Shown here in pieces: positions 16,180 through 23,796 of a DNA stretch of 64,000 bases. Both the position numbers and the translations under genes were made by a program. The notes below the pieces were generated by a model, which did not search any database, was not told the DNA's origin, and saw only the letters and a list, made by a program, of their open reading frames with translations. Source of the stretch: Phenylobacterium sp. NIBR 498073 (GTDB lineage: Bacteria > Pseudomonadota > Alphaproteobacteria > Caulobacterales > Caulobacteraceae); contig NZ_CP114599.1 of the NCBI RefSeq assembly GCF_027286305.1, positions 2,852,001 through 2,916,000 on the forward strand, given 5' to 3'. Numbering within the stretch: position 1 is the stretch's first letter; each line of letters starts with the position of its first letter.

Positions 16180-17718
16180 ATGTATCTCGCCGATCACGCG
16201 CGGCTGACGCCCGACAAGCCGGCCATGATTTCCGCCGACACCGGCCAGGCGGTGAGCTTCGCCGAGCTAAATGAGCGTTCCAACCGCCTGGCGCAATACC
16301 TCTACGACCAGGGCCTGCGCCGCGGCGACCACATCGCCGTCTTGATGGAGAACAACCTCGCCTTCATGGAGCCGGTCTGGGCGGCCTTCCGATCGGGCCT
16401 CTACGTCACCACCATCAACCGCTACCTGCCGCCGGACGAAGCCGCCTATATCGCGAACGACTGCGGCGCCAAGGCGTTGATCACGTCCTACGCCAAGCGC
16501 GAGACCGCCGCCGAGCTCCTGGACCTGATTCCGAACTGCCCGATCCGCCTGATGGTCGGGGGCGTCATCCCCGGTTGGGATTCCTACGAGGCGGCGGTGG
16601 CGTCCGGTTCGCCCGAGCCCCTGGCCCAGGAGTGGATGGGCGATTCCATGCTCTACTCGTCGGGCACCACCGGGCGACCCAAGGGAATCCTGCGCCCCCT
16701 GCCCGACATCACGCCGGCCGAGGGGTTCGACGCGCGCCAGATGGCCAATCGCTATGGGCTGTCGGCGCAGAGCGTCTACCTGTCGCCGGCCCCGCTCTAT
16801 CACGCCGCGCCGCTGGCCTATGTGCTGACGGTGCAGTCCTTCGGCGGCACGGTAGTGATGATGGAGCGCTTCGATCCGGAGCAGGCGCTGCAGCTGATCG
16901 AGACGCATGGCGTCACCCACAGCCAATGGGTGCCGACCATGTTCGTGCGCATGCTGAAGCTGCCGGCCGAGGTTCGCACCCGCTACGACCTCTCCAGCCA
17001 TCAGGTCGCCGTCCACGCCGCCGCGCCCTGCCCGGTCGAGGTCAAGCGCCAGATGATCGAGTGGTGGGGGCCGATCCTCTACGAGTACTACGCCGGCACC
17101 GAGGCCTCGGGCTCGACCTTCATCACCAGCGAAGACTGGCTGGAACATCCCGGCTCGGTCGGCCGCGCTGCGCTAGGCGTCCTGCACATCTGCGACGAGG
17201 ACGGCAAGGAGCTGCCGATCGGCGAGACCGGCCTCGTCTACTTCGAGCGCGAGGCGCCGACCTTCGAGTACCACAACGACCCCGCTAAGACGGCCTCGGC
17301 CCGCCACCCCGACCACCCCAATTGGAACGCCCTTGGCGACGTCGGGTACCTAGACAAGGACGGCTACCTCTACCTCACTGACCGCAAGGCATTCATGATC
17401 ATTTCCGGCGGGGTGAACATCTATCCGCAGGCGATCGAGGACGCCCTCGTCACACATCCGAAGGTCGCCGACGTGGCGGTCTTCGGCGTGCCGGACGCCG
17501 AGATGGGCGAAGCGGTGAAGGCGGTGATCGAGCCCGCGCCCGGTCAAACGCCGAGCGACGACCTGGCAGCGGAGTTGTTGGCCTACGCCCGCGAGCGGCT
17601 GGCTCACTACATGGCCCCGCGCTCCATTGACTTCATCGAGGAAATGCCGCGCCTGCCGACCGGCAAGCTGTACAAGCGGCTGCTGCGCGACGCCTATTGG
17701 CAGGACCGGAAGATCTGA
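16180..17718 (+). CDS. AMP-forming acyl-CoA synthetase (acyl-activating enzyme)
   Basis: A 512-residue ANL-superfamily ligase. Motif A3 is YSSGTTGRPKG (about 159-169), A5 is YEYYAGTEASG near 305-315, A8 LTDRKAFMIISGGVNIYP near 395-412 and the catalytic lysine is in PTGKLYKR near 497-504. The enzyme makes an acyl-AMP then an acyl-CoA from a fatty or aromatic acid, ATP and CoA. The substrate (medium-chain fatty acid, or another carboxylate) is not fixed by sequence. ATG 16180 has a strong GAGGGAGGG ribosome site. It converges on the GNAT gene over a palindromic intergenic region. Confidence 0.9.
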   Translation: MYLADHARLTPDKPAMISADTGQAVSFAELNERSNRLAQYLYDQGLRRGDHIAVLMENNLAFMEPVWAAFRSGLYVTTINRYLPPDEAAYIANDCGAKALITSYAKRETAAELLDLIPNCPIRLMVGGVIPGWDSYEAAVASGSPEPLAQEWMGDSMLYSSGTTGRPKGILRPLPDITPAEGFDARQMANRYGLSAQSVYLSPAPLYHAAPLAYVLTVQSFGGTVVMMERFDPEQALQLIETHGVTHSQWVPTMFVRMLKLPAEVRTRYDLSSHQVAVHAAAPCPVEVKRQMIEWWGPILYEYYAGTEASGSTFITSEDWLEHPGSVGRAALGVLHICDEDGKELPIGETGLVYFEREAPTFEYHNDPAKTASARHPDHPNWNALGDVGYLDKDGYLYLTDRKAFMIISGGVNIYPQAIEDALVTHPKVADVAVFGVPDAEMGEAVKAVIEPAPGQTPSDDLAAELLAYARERLAHYMAPRSIDFIEEMPRLPTGKLYKRLLRDAYWQDRKI

Positions 17719-17730
17719 GCCGGCCTAGAG

Positions 17731-17840
17731 CCCTTTCCACTCACGATTGATCATCGTGAGTGGCTAAGAAGGGCGCTAAAATCAAAGAACCGACCCTGTT
17801 CATCCCGGTTGGCTTCTTTCAAGCCGACCGGGACAGGGTC
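17731..17840. repeat. Palindromic intergenic element between convergent genes
   Basis: Two inverted repeats lie side by side. The first is an 11-bp stem, CCACTCACGAT at 17737-17747 with ATCGTGAGTGG at 17753-17763. The second is longer: GACCCTGT 17792-17799 with ACAGGGTC 17833-17840, enclosing a 12-bp stem (17804-17815 with 17821-17832, one G:T pair). The opening TAGAGCCCTTTCC and the middle GCGCTAAAATCAAAG resemble intergenic repeats scattered in alphaproteobacterial genomes. It probably also acts as a two-way terminator. It is a palindromic element, not an insertion sequence. Confidence 0.6.
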
Positions 17841-19000
17841 TAGCCCTGCCGGAAGGGCGAATACTCCTCGGCCAGCCACTCCATCTCGCCGTTCACCGCC
17901 TCGCGCTCTCGGCGGACGAAATCGCCCACAGGCCCGCGCAGCCGCGGGTCGGCGATGTGGTGGGCGGAAAAGACCGGAGCCGGCAGATAGCCCCGGGCGA
18001 TCTTATGCTGCCCCTGGGCCCCGGCCTCGACCCGCGCCAGGCCCTTGTCGATCGCCCATTCGATAGCCTGGTAGTAGCAGAGCTCGAAATGCAGGAACGG
18101 GACGTCCTCGATGCAGCCCCAGTTGCGGCCGTAGAGACAGTCCTCGCCGATCAAGTTCAGCGCCCCGGCGATCCAACGCCCGCCGCGCCGGGCCATGACC
18201 AGCAGCACGCGGTCAGCCATCCGCTCGCCCAGCAGCGAGAAGAACAAGCGGTTCAGGTACGGGCGGCCCCACTTGCGCGAGCCTGTGTCCATGTAGAAGG
18301 CGAAGAACGCGTCCCAGTGATCCTCAGTGATCTCCGCGCCGGTGAGCGCGACGATCTCGACTTGCGCCTGCGCGTCGCGCCGCTCGCGCCGGATGGTCTT
18401 TCGCCGCCCGGACGACAGCGCCTCCAGGAACCCCTCGAAACTGGCGTAACCCTGGTTGAGCCAGTGGTACTGCTGGCCCTGCCGTTGCAGCAGTCCGCGG
18501 TCGCCCAGCCAGTCCCACTCGCCCTGAGTCGGGAAGTTCACGTGCAGCGACGACACCTCGTACTGCTCGCACACCGCCAGGGCGCCGCCCAGCAGGATGC
18601 GGCGCGCCTCCTCCAGATCGGCGTCCGGCCGCACCAGCAGCCGCGGCCCGGTCACCGGACTGAACGGGGCGGCCGAGATCAGTTTCGGATAGTACTGGCC
18701 CCCCGCCCGCTCATAGGCGTCGGCCCAGGCGTGATCGAAGACGTATTCGCCCTGGCTGTGCGATTTCAGGTAAAGCGGCATCACCGCCGCGACCTGGCCT
18801 GCCTCGTCCTCGACCGCCAGATGCTGCGGCCCCCAGCCGGTGCGCTCGACCGCGCAGCCGGCCGCCTCGGCGATGTCCAGGAAGTCGAAGGCCACGAACG
18901 GATTGCCGCGATGGTCCGGGTGGCCGGCGCAAGCGTCCCACGCCTCGCGCCCGATCTCGGCGATTCGGCGGCTGATCTGCACCGCCGGCTTCAGCTTCAC
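17840..19000 (-). CDS. GNAT/FemAB-like acyltransferase (DUF482)
   Basis: A 386-residue protein of the DUF482 group, which has a double GNAT fold related to FemAB and is annotated as N-acetyltransferase. Recognisable stretches are NPFVAFDFLDIAEAAGCA near 35-52, YPKLISAAPFSPVTGPRLL near 100-118, LSSGRRKTIRRER near 200, WAPAF-type core FYMDTGSRKWGRPYLNR near 233-249, and the RNWG...FLHFELCYYQAIEWAI block near 297-325. Substrate unknown. Start is GTG 19000, overlapping the GDPD stop by four bases (GTGA). Confidence 0.85.
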   Translation of the reverse strand: MKLKPAVQISRRIAEIGREAWDACAGHPDHRGNPFVAFDFLDIAEAAGCAVERTGWGPQHLAVEDEAGQVAAVMPLYLKSHSQGEYVFDHAWADAYERAGGQYYPKLISAAPFSPVTGPRLLVRPDADLEEARRILLGGALAVCEQYEVSSLHVNFPTQGEWDWLGDRGLLQRQGQQYHWLNQGYASFEGFLEALSSGRRKTIRRERRDAQAQVEIVALTGAEITEDHWDAFFAFYMDTGSRKWGRPYLNRLFFSLLGERMADRVLLVMARRGGRWIAGALNLIGEDCLYGRNWGCIEDVPFLHFELCYYQAIEWAIDKGLARVEAGAQGQHKIARGYLPAPVFSAHHIADPRLRGPVGDFVRREREAVNGEMEWLAEEYSPFRQG

Positions 19001-19743
19001 GCTTCGAAACCCTCGAAGATCAGGTTGTCGCAATAGTCCTTCACCGCGTCCCACTGCCCCGGCTCGCGCACTGTCCAGGCCACGACCGGCATGCCCTCTC
19101 CCCGGTACTTCGCCACCTGCTCGTCCGGCAGCATCCCGATGTGCAGCGCCAGGAAGTGCGGGCGAGCGATCGCCACATGCTCGAGCCTGGCGAAGGATTC
19201 GCGCTGCGCCTCGTTCATGTGCGGCACCTGCTTGTAGTCGTAGCTGTCCAGCCCCCGCAGCACGCCCGGGAAGCGGTCGGCGAACCAGGCGTGCGAGTAG
19301 GGATTGAACCCGATCACGCAGGTCGGGCCGGCGTGGTCGATCAGCAATTCGTGGACGCGCTGCTCCAGCGGCCCGACCTCGCCATAGGCGGTCTTCAGCT
19401 CGATGTGCACCATCGCCCGGCGGCCGATCAGCGCCAGGGTCTCGCGCAGGGTCGGGATCTTCTCGTCAGTGTCCTTCAGGGTCAGCTCGCCCAGATCGGC
19501 GGCGGTGCGGTCGCGAAGCTTGCCCTCGACGCCGGTCATCCGCTTCAGGTCTTCGTCATGGAAGACCATCGCCTCCCCGTCCGACGACAGGTGCACGTCC
19601 AGTTCGACGCCGTAGCCGGCCTCGCAGGCGGCCTGGAAGGCGGCGAGCGAGTTCTCCGGCGCCCCGCCGCGCGTCCACAGCCCCCGGTGCGCCACCGGCG
19701 GGTGGAACAGCAGGTCCCAGGCCTCGCCGAACGGGTTGCTCAC
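18997..19743 (-). CDS. Glycerophosphodiester phosphodiesterase
   Basis: A 248-residue TIM-barrel enzyme of the GDPD family. The metal and catalytic segment is PVAHRGLWTRGGAPENSLAAF (histidine-arginine-glycine then ENS), followed by GVELDVHLSSDGEAMVFHDEDL (ligands Glu and Asp and the second catalytic His), MVHIELK and VAWTVREP. It cleaves glycerophosphodiesters to glycerol-3-phosphate and an alcohol. No signal peptide is present, so it acts in the cytoplasm. Starts with GTG 19743, overlapping the RidA stop by four bases (GTGA), and is coupled on both sides. Confidence 0.93.
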   Translation of the reverse strand: MSNPFGEAWDLLFHPPVAHRGLWTRGGAPENSLAAFQAACEAGYGVELDVHLSSDGEAMVFHDEDLKRMTGVEGKLRDRTAADLGELTLKDTDEKIPTLRETLALIGRRAMVHIELKTAYGEVGPLEQRVHELLIDHAGPTCVIGFNPYSHAWFADRFPGVLRGLDSYDYKQVPHMNEAQRESFARLEHVAIARPHFLALHIGMLPDEQVAKYRGEGMPVVAWTVREPGQWDAVKDYCDNLIFEGFEA

Positions 19744-20201
19744 CGCACCTGCACCACGGCGTCGACCTCGACCGAGAAGCCGAGCGGCAGTCGATAGACG
19801 CCGACCGCCGAGCGGGCGTGCTTGCCGGCCTCGCCGAAGGCCTCGACCATCAGGTCCGAGGCGCCGTTCACGACCTGCGGGATCTCCAGGAAGTTCGCGC
19901 CGGCCTGCACGAAACCGCCCAGCTTGACCACCCGGACCACGCGGTCCAGGTCGCCGTCGCAGGCCGCCTTCATCTGGGCGATCAGGTTGACGCCGCACAG
20001 ACGCGCCGCCGCCTTGGCGGTCTCGATGTCGACCTCCTCGCCAACCGTGCCGCGAATGCCGCCGCCGGCGTCGACCGACACCTGGCCGGAGATGTGGACG
20101 AGATCGCCGACCCTCACGAAGGGCACATAGTTGGCGACCGGCGGATTGGGCTGCGGCAGGGTGAGACCGAGCGCAGACAGGCGTTCTTCGACCTTCGACA
20201 T
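19740..20201 (-). CDS. RidA-family protein
   Basis: A 153-residue YjgF/RidA-type protein: VRVGDLVHISGQVSVDAGGGIRG near 30-52 and a C-terminal VEVDAVVQV. The family member RidA hydrolyses reactive enamine/imine intermediates from amino-acid metabolism; this member is slightly longer than RidA itself and belongs to the YjgH-like group in which the catalytic arginine is not always kept. It heads the RidA-GDPD-GNAT operon. GGTAGACC at 20208-20215 lies 6 nt before the ATG, fitting a leaderless mRNA. Confidence 0.88.
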   Translation of the reverse strand: MSKVEERLSALGLTLPQPNPPVANYVPFVRVGDLVHISGQVSVDAGGGIRGTVGEEVDIETAKAAARLCGVNLIAQMKAACDGDLDRVVRVVKLGGFVQAGANFLEIPQVVNGASDLMVEAFGEAGKHARSAVGVYRLPLGFSVEVDAVVQVR

Positions 20202-20250
20202 GCCGAAGGTCTACCGCTGCGCCCCGAACCCGAAAAGCGAAAAGGGCGCC

Positions 20251-20290
20251 GGAAAGAGAAAAGGCCCGCGCCTGGGATGGCGCGGGCCTT
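20251..20290 (-). terminator. Rho-independent terminator after the phasin gene
   Basis: A 12-bp stem (AAGGCCCGCGCC with GGCGCGGGCCTT, 6-nt loop), 44 nt past the phasin stop. On the minus strand it continues into the pyrimidine-rich TTCTCTTTCC, so it ends the phasin transcript. Confidence 0.85.
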
Positions 20291-20333
20291 CTCCGTGCGG
20301 ACACCCCGCCGGAGCGGGGCGACTGGGAGGTCT

Positions 20334-20768
20334 TTAGCGGGCGGCCTGCAGGCGCTCGACGGCGGCGGTGACGCGTTCGTTGAGCGGCTTGACCGCATCC
20401 TTCACCGACGACGACACGATGTCCGACATCTTCGAGACTTCGGCGATGTAGGCGTCGAGGGCCGACTTGGCGTAGGTGGTCTGAAGCTCGATCACTTCCT
20501 GCACCGACTTGGCGCCCGAGAGCGACTTGGCGGCGGCGACGTGATCTTCCACGGCCTTCTTCGAGTAGGCCATGGCCTGGGCGCCCAGGGCTTCGGCGCC
20601 CTTGGTCGAGGCGGTCACCGAGGCGATGACGGCTTCCAGGTTCTTCTTCGAATGGGTGTTCATCTCGTTCAGTTGAGCGAGCGACTTCTCGACAGCGTCC
20701 TTGAAGGCGACGTTGCCGGCGGTGGTGAACTGTTCGACGGTGTTCTTAACGGTCTCGGCGGCGGCCAT
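20334..20768 (-). CDS. Phasin (polyhydroxyalkanoate granule protein)
   Basis: A 144-residue amphipathic, helix-only, cysteine-free protein: MAAAETVKNTVEQFTTAGN, then a long lysine/alanine coiled region including AMAYSKKAVEDHVAAAKSL and the phasin signature EVIELQTTYAKSALDAYI near 90-107. It coats poly-3-hydroxyalkanoate granules in alphaproteobacteria. ATG 20768 has AGGAG 8 nt upstream; in-frame upstream sequence gives no conserved residues. Two TGC-N3-GCA dyads lie about 90-130 nt upstream, the type of site used by the PHA-sensing repressor PhaR. Confidence 0.9.
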   Translation of the reverse strand: MAAAETVKNTVEQFTTAGNVAFKDAVEKSLAQLNEMNTHSKKNLEAVIASVTASTKGAEALGAQAMAYSKKAVEDHVAAAKSLSGAKSVQEVIELQTTYAKSALDAYIAEVSKMSDIVSSSVKDAVKPLNERVTAAVERLQAAR

Positions 20769-21076
20769 GGGCGGGCTCCTGGGGTCGGGATTGGGCGGTG
20801 ATACCGCGACGCAAACGTGGACGGGGGATTTGCCTTGAACTCGCCCGTCATTTCCCATGTTGCAGTGCAGCAGTCAAGCGAATTTTGTGCACCGCACAAT
20901 AACCCTGCCCGCCCTTTGGGCGCCGGACGTTCACGGAAGTGTTGATCGGTTCAGGCGCGACAAATGGGCCCGTTCAAGTCCTGTTTACCATCGCGCAAGG
21001 CTACGGCTGGCATGCTACGACTCATCCGGAGTGGCCCGGGGGGCCGCTTAAACCTTTGTATTGACGGACGAACCGC
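20769..21076. promoter_or_regulatory. 308-nt intergenic region with PhaR-like dyads
   Basis: This is a divergent promoter region between the phasin gene and the carboxypeptidase gene. It contains two TGC-N3-GCA dyads: TTGCAGTGCAG at 20860-20870 and the perfect TTGTGCACCGCACAA at 20885-20899, with centres 27 nt apart. PhaR of other alphaproteobacteria binds CTGC-N3-GCAG near phasin genes. The rest, 20900-21076, shows no ORF or RNA gene and must hold the promoter of the carboxypeptidase gene. Confidence 0.5.
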
Positions 21077-22369
21077 ATGTTCGAGCGTGCCCGCCGCCTG
21101 ATTGCGTCCCTTGCCCTCGCCGCCGCGACAGCCATCGCGCCGGTCGCCGGGGTCGCACAGGCCCAGGTTCCTTATCTCCAGCTGCCCGCCAGCCAACCCA
21201 AGTATGCGGCCATCGTGGTCGATGCGAAGACCGGCGAGGTGATGTACGCCAAACGCGCGGACAGCCCCCGGTATCCCGCCTCGATCACGAAAGTGATGAC
21301 GCTTTACCTGGCGTTCGAGGCGCTGGCAGCCGGCCGCATCCGTCTCGACGATCCGGTGGTGATCTCGCCCCGCGCCGCCGCCCAGGCGCCGACCAAGCTC
21401 GGCTTGCGCCCCGGCGAGACCCTGACCGTCGAACAGGCGATGCAGGCGCTGGCGATCAAGTCGGCCAACGACATCGCCGTGGCCCTGGCCGAAAAGCTGG
21501 GCGGGTCGGAAGCGCGCTTCGCCGCGATGATGACCCTGCGCGCCGAAGAGCTCGGCATGCAGAACACCCGCTTCGTCAACGCCTCGGGCCTGCCCGACAG
21601 CCGCCAGGTCTCCACGGCCCGCGACATTGCGATCCTGTCGCGCGCGGTGATGCGCGACTACCCGCAGTACTACAAGCTGTTCAGCCAGCAGAGCTTCACG
21701 TTCCGCGGCGTGACCATGCGCAACCACAACGGCCTGCTGGGTCGCATGCCCGGCGTCGATGGCCTGAAGACCGGCTATACCAACGCCTCGGGCTACAACA
21801 TCGCGGTGTCGGCCGTGCGCGACAATCGCCGTCTGATCACCGTGGTCCTCGGCGCGCCGTCGACCGCCGTGCGCAACAACAACGCCGAAGACCTGATCCT
21901 GACCGGTTTCGACGTCATGGCCCGTCGTGACCGCGGCGAGAAGATCACCGTCGCCCAGAACCTGTTCGAGCCGGAGCCCTCTGGCCCGGTCCTGCGCCCC
22001 TCCATCGAACAGGGCGACAACGAGCAGGACGGCCTGAAGATCGTGCTCGCCTCGGCCAGCCCGACCCCGGCCGCCGCCCGCACCAAGATCGTCGAACCCT
22101 CGAAGAGCGCCCTGCGCGACAAGAAGGCGGCCGGCAAGTGGTCGGTCCAAGTCGGCGCCTTCAAGTCCAAGGCCGACGCCAAGGAACAGATCGCCCTCGT
22201 CTCCAAGCGCTTCGGCAAGCACTTCCGCGCCGCCAACGGCGAAGTCGGCGGCAAGGTCGGCGGCACATACCGCGCGCGGTTCTCAGGCTACACCGAGGCC
22301 TCCGCCAAGGACGCCTGTCAGGCCCTGAAGGCCAAGCGCCTGGCCTGCATGGTCGTGCGGCCGGCCTGA
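21077..22369 (+). CDS. D-alanyl-D-alanine carboxypeptidase with SPOR domain
   Basis: A 430-residue secreted penicillin-binding protein (PBP5/6 type). Signal peptide 1-29 ends VAQAQ. The active-site motifs are SITK at 69-72, SAN at 129-131 and KTG at 231-233. After a disordered linker, residues from about 355 (KWSVQVGAFKSKADAKEQIALV) form a SPOR domain, which binds denuded septal peptidoglycan. The enzyme trims the fifth D-alanine from cell-wall stem peptides and, through SPOR, is probably concentrated at the division site. It is a single gene, convergent with the DnaJ-mipZ pair. Confidence 0.93.
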   Translation: MFERARRLIASLALAAATAIAPVAGVAQAQVPYLQLPASQPKYAAIVVDAKTGEVMYAKRADSPRYPASITKVMTLYLAFEALAAGRIRLDDPVVISPRAAAQAPTKLGLRPGETLTVEQAMQALAIKSANDIAVALAEKLGGSEARFAAMMTLRAEELGMQNTRFVNASGLPDSRQVSTARDIAILSRAVMRDYPQYYKLFSQQSFTFRGVTMRNHNGLLGRMPGVDGLKTGYTNASGYNIAVSAVRDNRRLITVVLGAPSTAVRNNNAEDLILTGFDVMARRDRGEKITVAQNLFEPEPSGPVLRPSIEQGDNEQDGLKIVLASASPTPAAARTKIVEPSKSALRDKKAAGKWSVQVGAFKSKADAKEQIALVSKRFGKHFRAANGEVGGKVGGTYRARFSGYTEASAKDACQALKAKRLACMVVRPA

Positions 22370-22372
22370 CGA

Positions 22373-22792
22373 CTACTTCTTCAGTAGACGATCCCTGGCC
22401 GCGTTCAGTTGCGCGGCCAGGCCGCTGGTCCCGCCCTTGTCCGGGTGGGCCATGCGCATCAGCCGGCCATAGGCTTCCCTGATCTCGGCTTCGGTGGCCT
22501 CAGGCCCGACCCCGAGGATCGAGCGCGCCTCGCTGTCGCTAATGCGGCCGGCGGTCGGCGGAGCCGCTATCCCCGTCCGGCGGGTCGACACCGCCAGCCA
22601 CAGCCCCATGACCACCAGCACGATGGACTTTCCCCAGCCGCCGCGCACGCCGACATAGGCCGCGGCCGCGAAACAGGCGATCGCCAGCGCTCCGGCCAGG
22701 AACCGCCACTCGCGCCGCTTCAGCAAAGGCTTGCCGCGGGTGAGCCAGACCAGCAACAACAGCGCCGCACAGCCAAGGGCCAGGTAAAGCAT
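22373..22792 (-). CDS. Membrane-anchored DnaJ-domain protein
   Basis: A 139-residue protein with two or three membrane helices in the first 70 residues (MLYLALGCAALLLLVWLT, then LAGALAIACFAAAAYVG and SIVLVVMGLWLAV) and a C-terminal J domain from about residue 85: ARSILGVGPEATEAEIREAY, then HPDKGG with the HPD that stimulates DnaK ATPase. A short membrane J-protein directly downstream of mipZ (10 nt apart) is also the arrangement in Caulobacter. It likely recruits DnaK to the inner membrane. Confidence 0.88.
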   Translation of the reverse strand: MLYLALGCAALLLLVWLTRGKPLLKRREWRFLAGALAIACFAAAAYVGVRGGWGKSIVLVVMGLWLAVSTRRTGIAAPPTAGRISDSEARSILGVGPEATEAEIREAYGRLMRMAHPDKGGTSGLAAQLNAARDRLLKK

Positions 22793-22802
22793 CTGAAGGG
22801 GG

Positions 22803-23627
22803 CTATTGCGCCGCCAGCAACTCTTCGCCGGCCAGGCCCGAGAGGCCCAGCGCGCCCATCAGCGCCCGCAGCTCCTGGCGGGCGGCGACATGCTGCAGCG
22901 ACATCGCCACCGGACGGATCGTCGGCGACAGGTCTGCGATGGTCAGGCCGAACGGGAACAGCTCGCGATAGATGACCCGGTCGCGCAGGCCCGGCCCGAC
23001 GCGGAACCCGACCCGCCGCGACAGCGCCTGGACGCGCTCATCCAGCCGCTTGCGGTTGCGCGCCTCGGTGGGGGCCAGACGGTTACGCAGCACCACCCAG
23101 TCGATCGACTGGCCGCTCGCCACCGCCCGCGCCTTGCGGCTGTTCCAGACGGTTTCGGAGTAGAGGCTGGGCCGCTTCAGCTCCAGGCTTACCGGATCGA
23201 CCACGCCGAGCATGTCGAAGTCGACGAAGCTGTCGTTCATGGGGGTGACGATGAGATCGGCCAGCCCGTGCGCCGCGCGTCCGATGGCCGTGTCGCTGCC
23301 GGGGGTGTCGATCAGCACGAAGTCGGCCTGCTCGGCCGCCCGGCCGAACGCCTCCTCGAACTGGGCCAGCGCGTCGACGTCCGCCGCCTTGGCCAGTTCG
23401 GCCGGCAGCTGGAACTCGATCGGCATCGGGGCGACCGCGCCATTGGCGTCCAGCCACGCGCGGCGATGGGCGAAGAAGTGGCCCATCGACTGCTGGCGCA
23501 CGTCCAGGTCCAAGGTCGCGACCTTGGCTCCGCCGTGCAGCAGGGCCGTGGCCACGTGGATGGCGATGGTGGATTTCCCCGCCCCGCCCTTTTCGTTCCC
23601 GACGACGATCACCTTGGCTTGTGACAT
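22803..23627 (-). CDS. mipZ: Division-plane positioning ATPase MipZ
   Basis: A 274-residue ParA/MinD-type ATPase with the deviant Walker A GNEKGGAGKST at 10-20 (two lysines, Lys13 and Lys18), LIDTPGSDTAI and TPMNDSFVDFDMLG near 129-142. Long stretches such as GPGLRDRVIYRELFPFGLTI are identical to Caulobacter MipZ. MipZ binds the ParB-parS complex at the pole and forms a gradient that inhibits FtsZ away from midcell. The 170 nt upstream carry three GATTC sites (23629, 23647, 23666). Start ATG 23627. Confidence 0.97.
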   Translation of the reverse strand: MSQAKVIVVGNEKGGAGKSTIAIHVATALLHGGAKVATLDLDVRQQSMGHFFAHRRAWLDANGAVAPMPIEFQLPAELAKAADVDALAQFEEAFGRAAEQADFVLIDTPGSDTAIGRAAHGLADLIVTPMNDSFVDFDMLGVVDPVSLELKRPSLYSETVWNSRKARAVASGQSIDWVVLRNRLAPTEARNRKRLDERVQALSRRVGFRVGPGLRDRVIYRELFPFGLTIADLSPTIRPVAMSLQHVAARQELRALMGALGLSGLAGEELLAAQ

Positions 23628-23628
23628 C

Positions 23629-23672
23629 GATTCTCAACTCCAAACCGATTCGGCGACTTCGCACCGATTCTA
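23629..23672 (-). promoter_or_regulatory. mipZ promoter region with three CcrM (GANTC) sites
   Basis: GATTC occurs at 23629-23633, 23647-23651 and 23666-23670, 18-19 nt apart, in a 42-nt span ending next to the mipZ start. The third overlaps TAGAAT (minus strand, 23672-23667), which is a reasonable -10. CcrM-methylated GANTC sites are known to activate mipZ and ftsZ transcription in Caulobacter. A GGAG ribosome site lies at about 10 nt from the ATG. Confidence 0.55.
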
Positions 23673-23796
23673 TTTGTTAACAGGAACCTTCACCACGACG
23701 CGGCGTCAACGTAAGGCGCTGCATCGACTGTGGATGGAATGGACGCCATGGGCCGACCGCGCCATAAGCGCGCCACCCCGTCCAGCGAGTTTTCCC

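Noticed and set aside
21047-21062. CtrA site before the carboxypeptidase gene (TTAA then TATT)
   Set aside because: Only two of four bases in the second half match.
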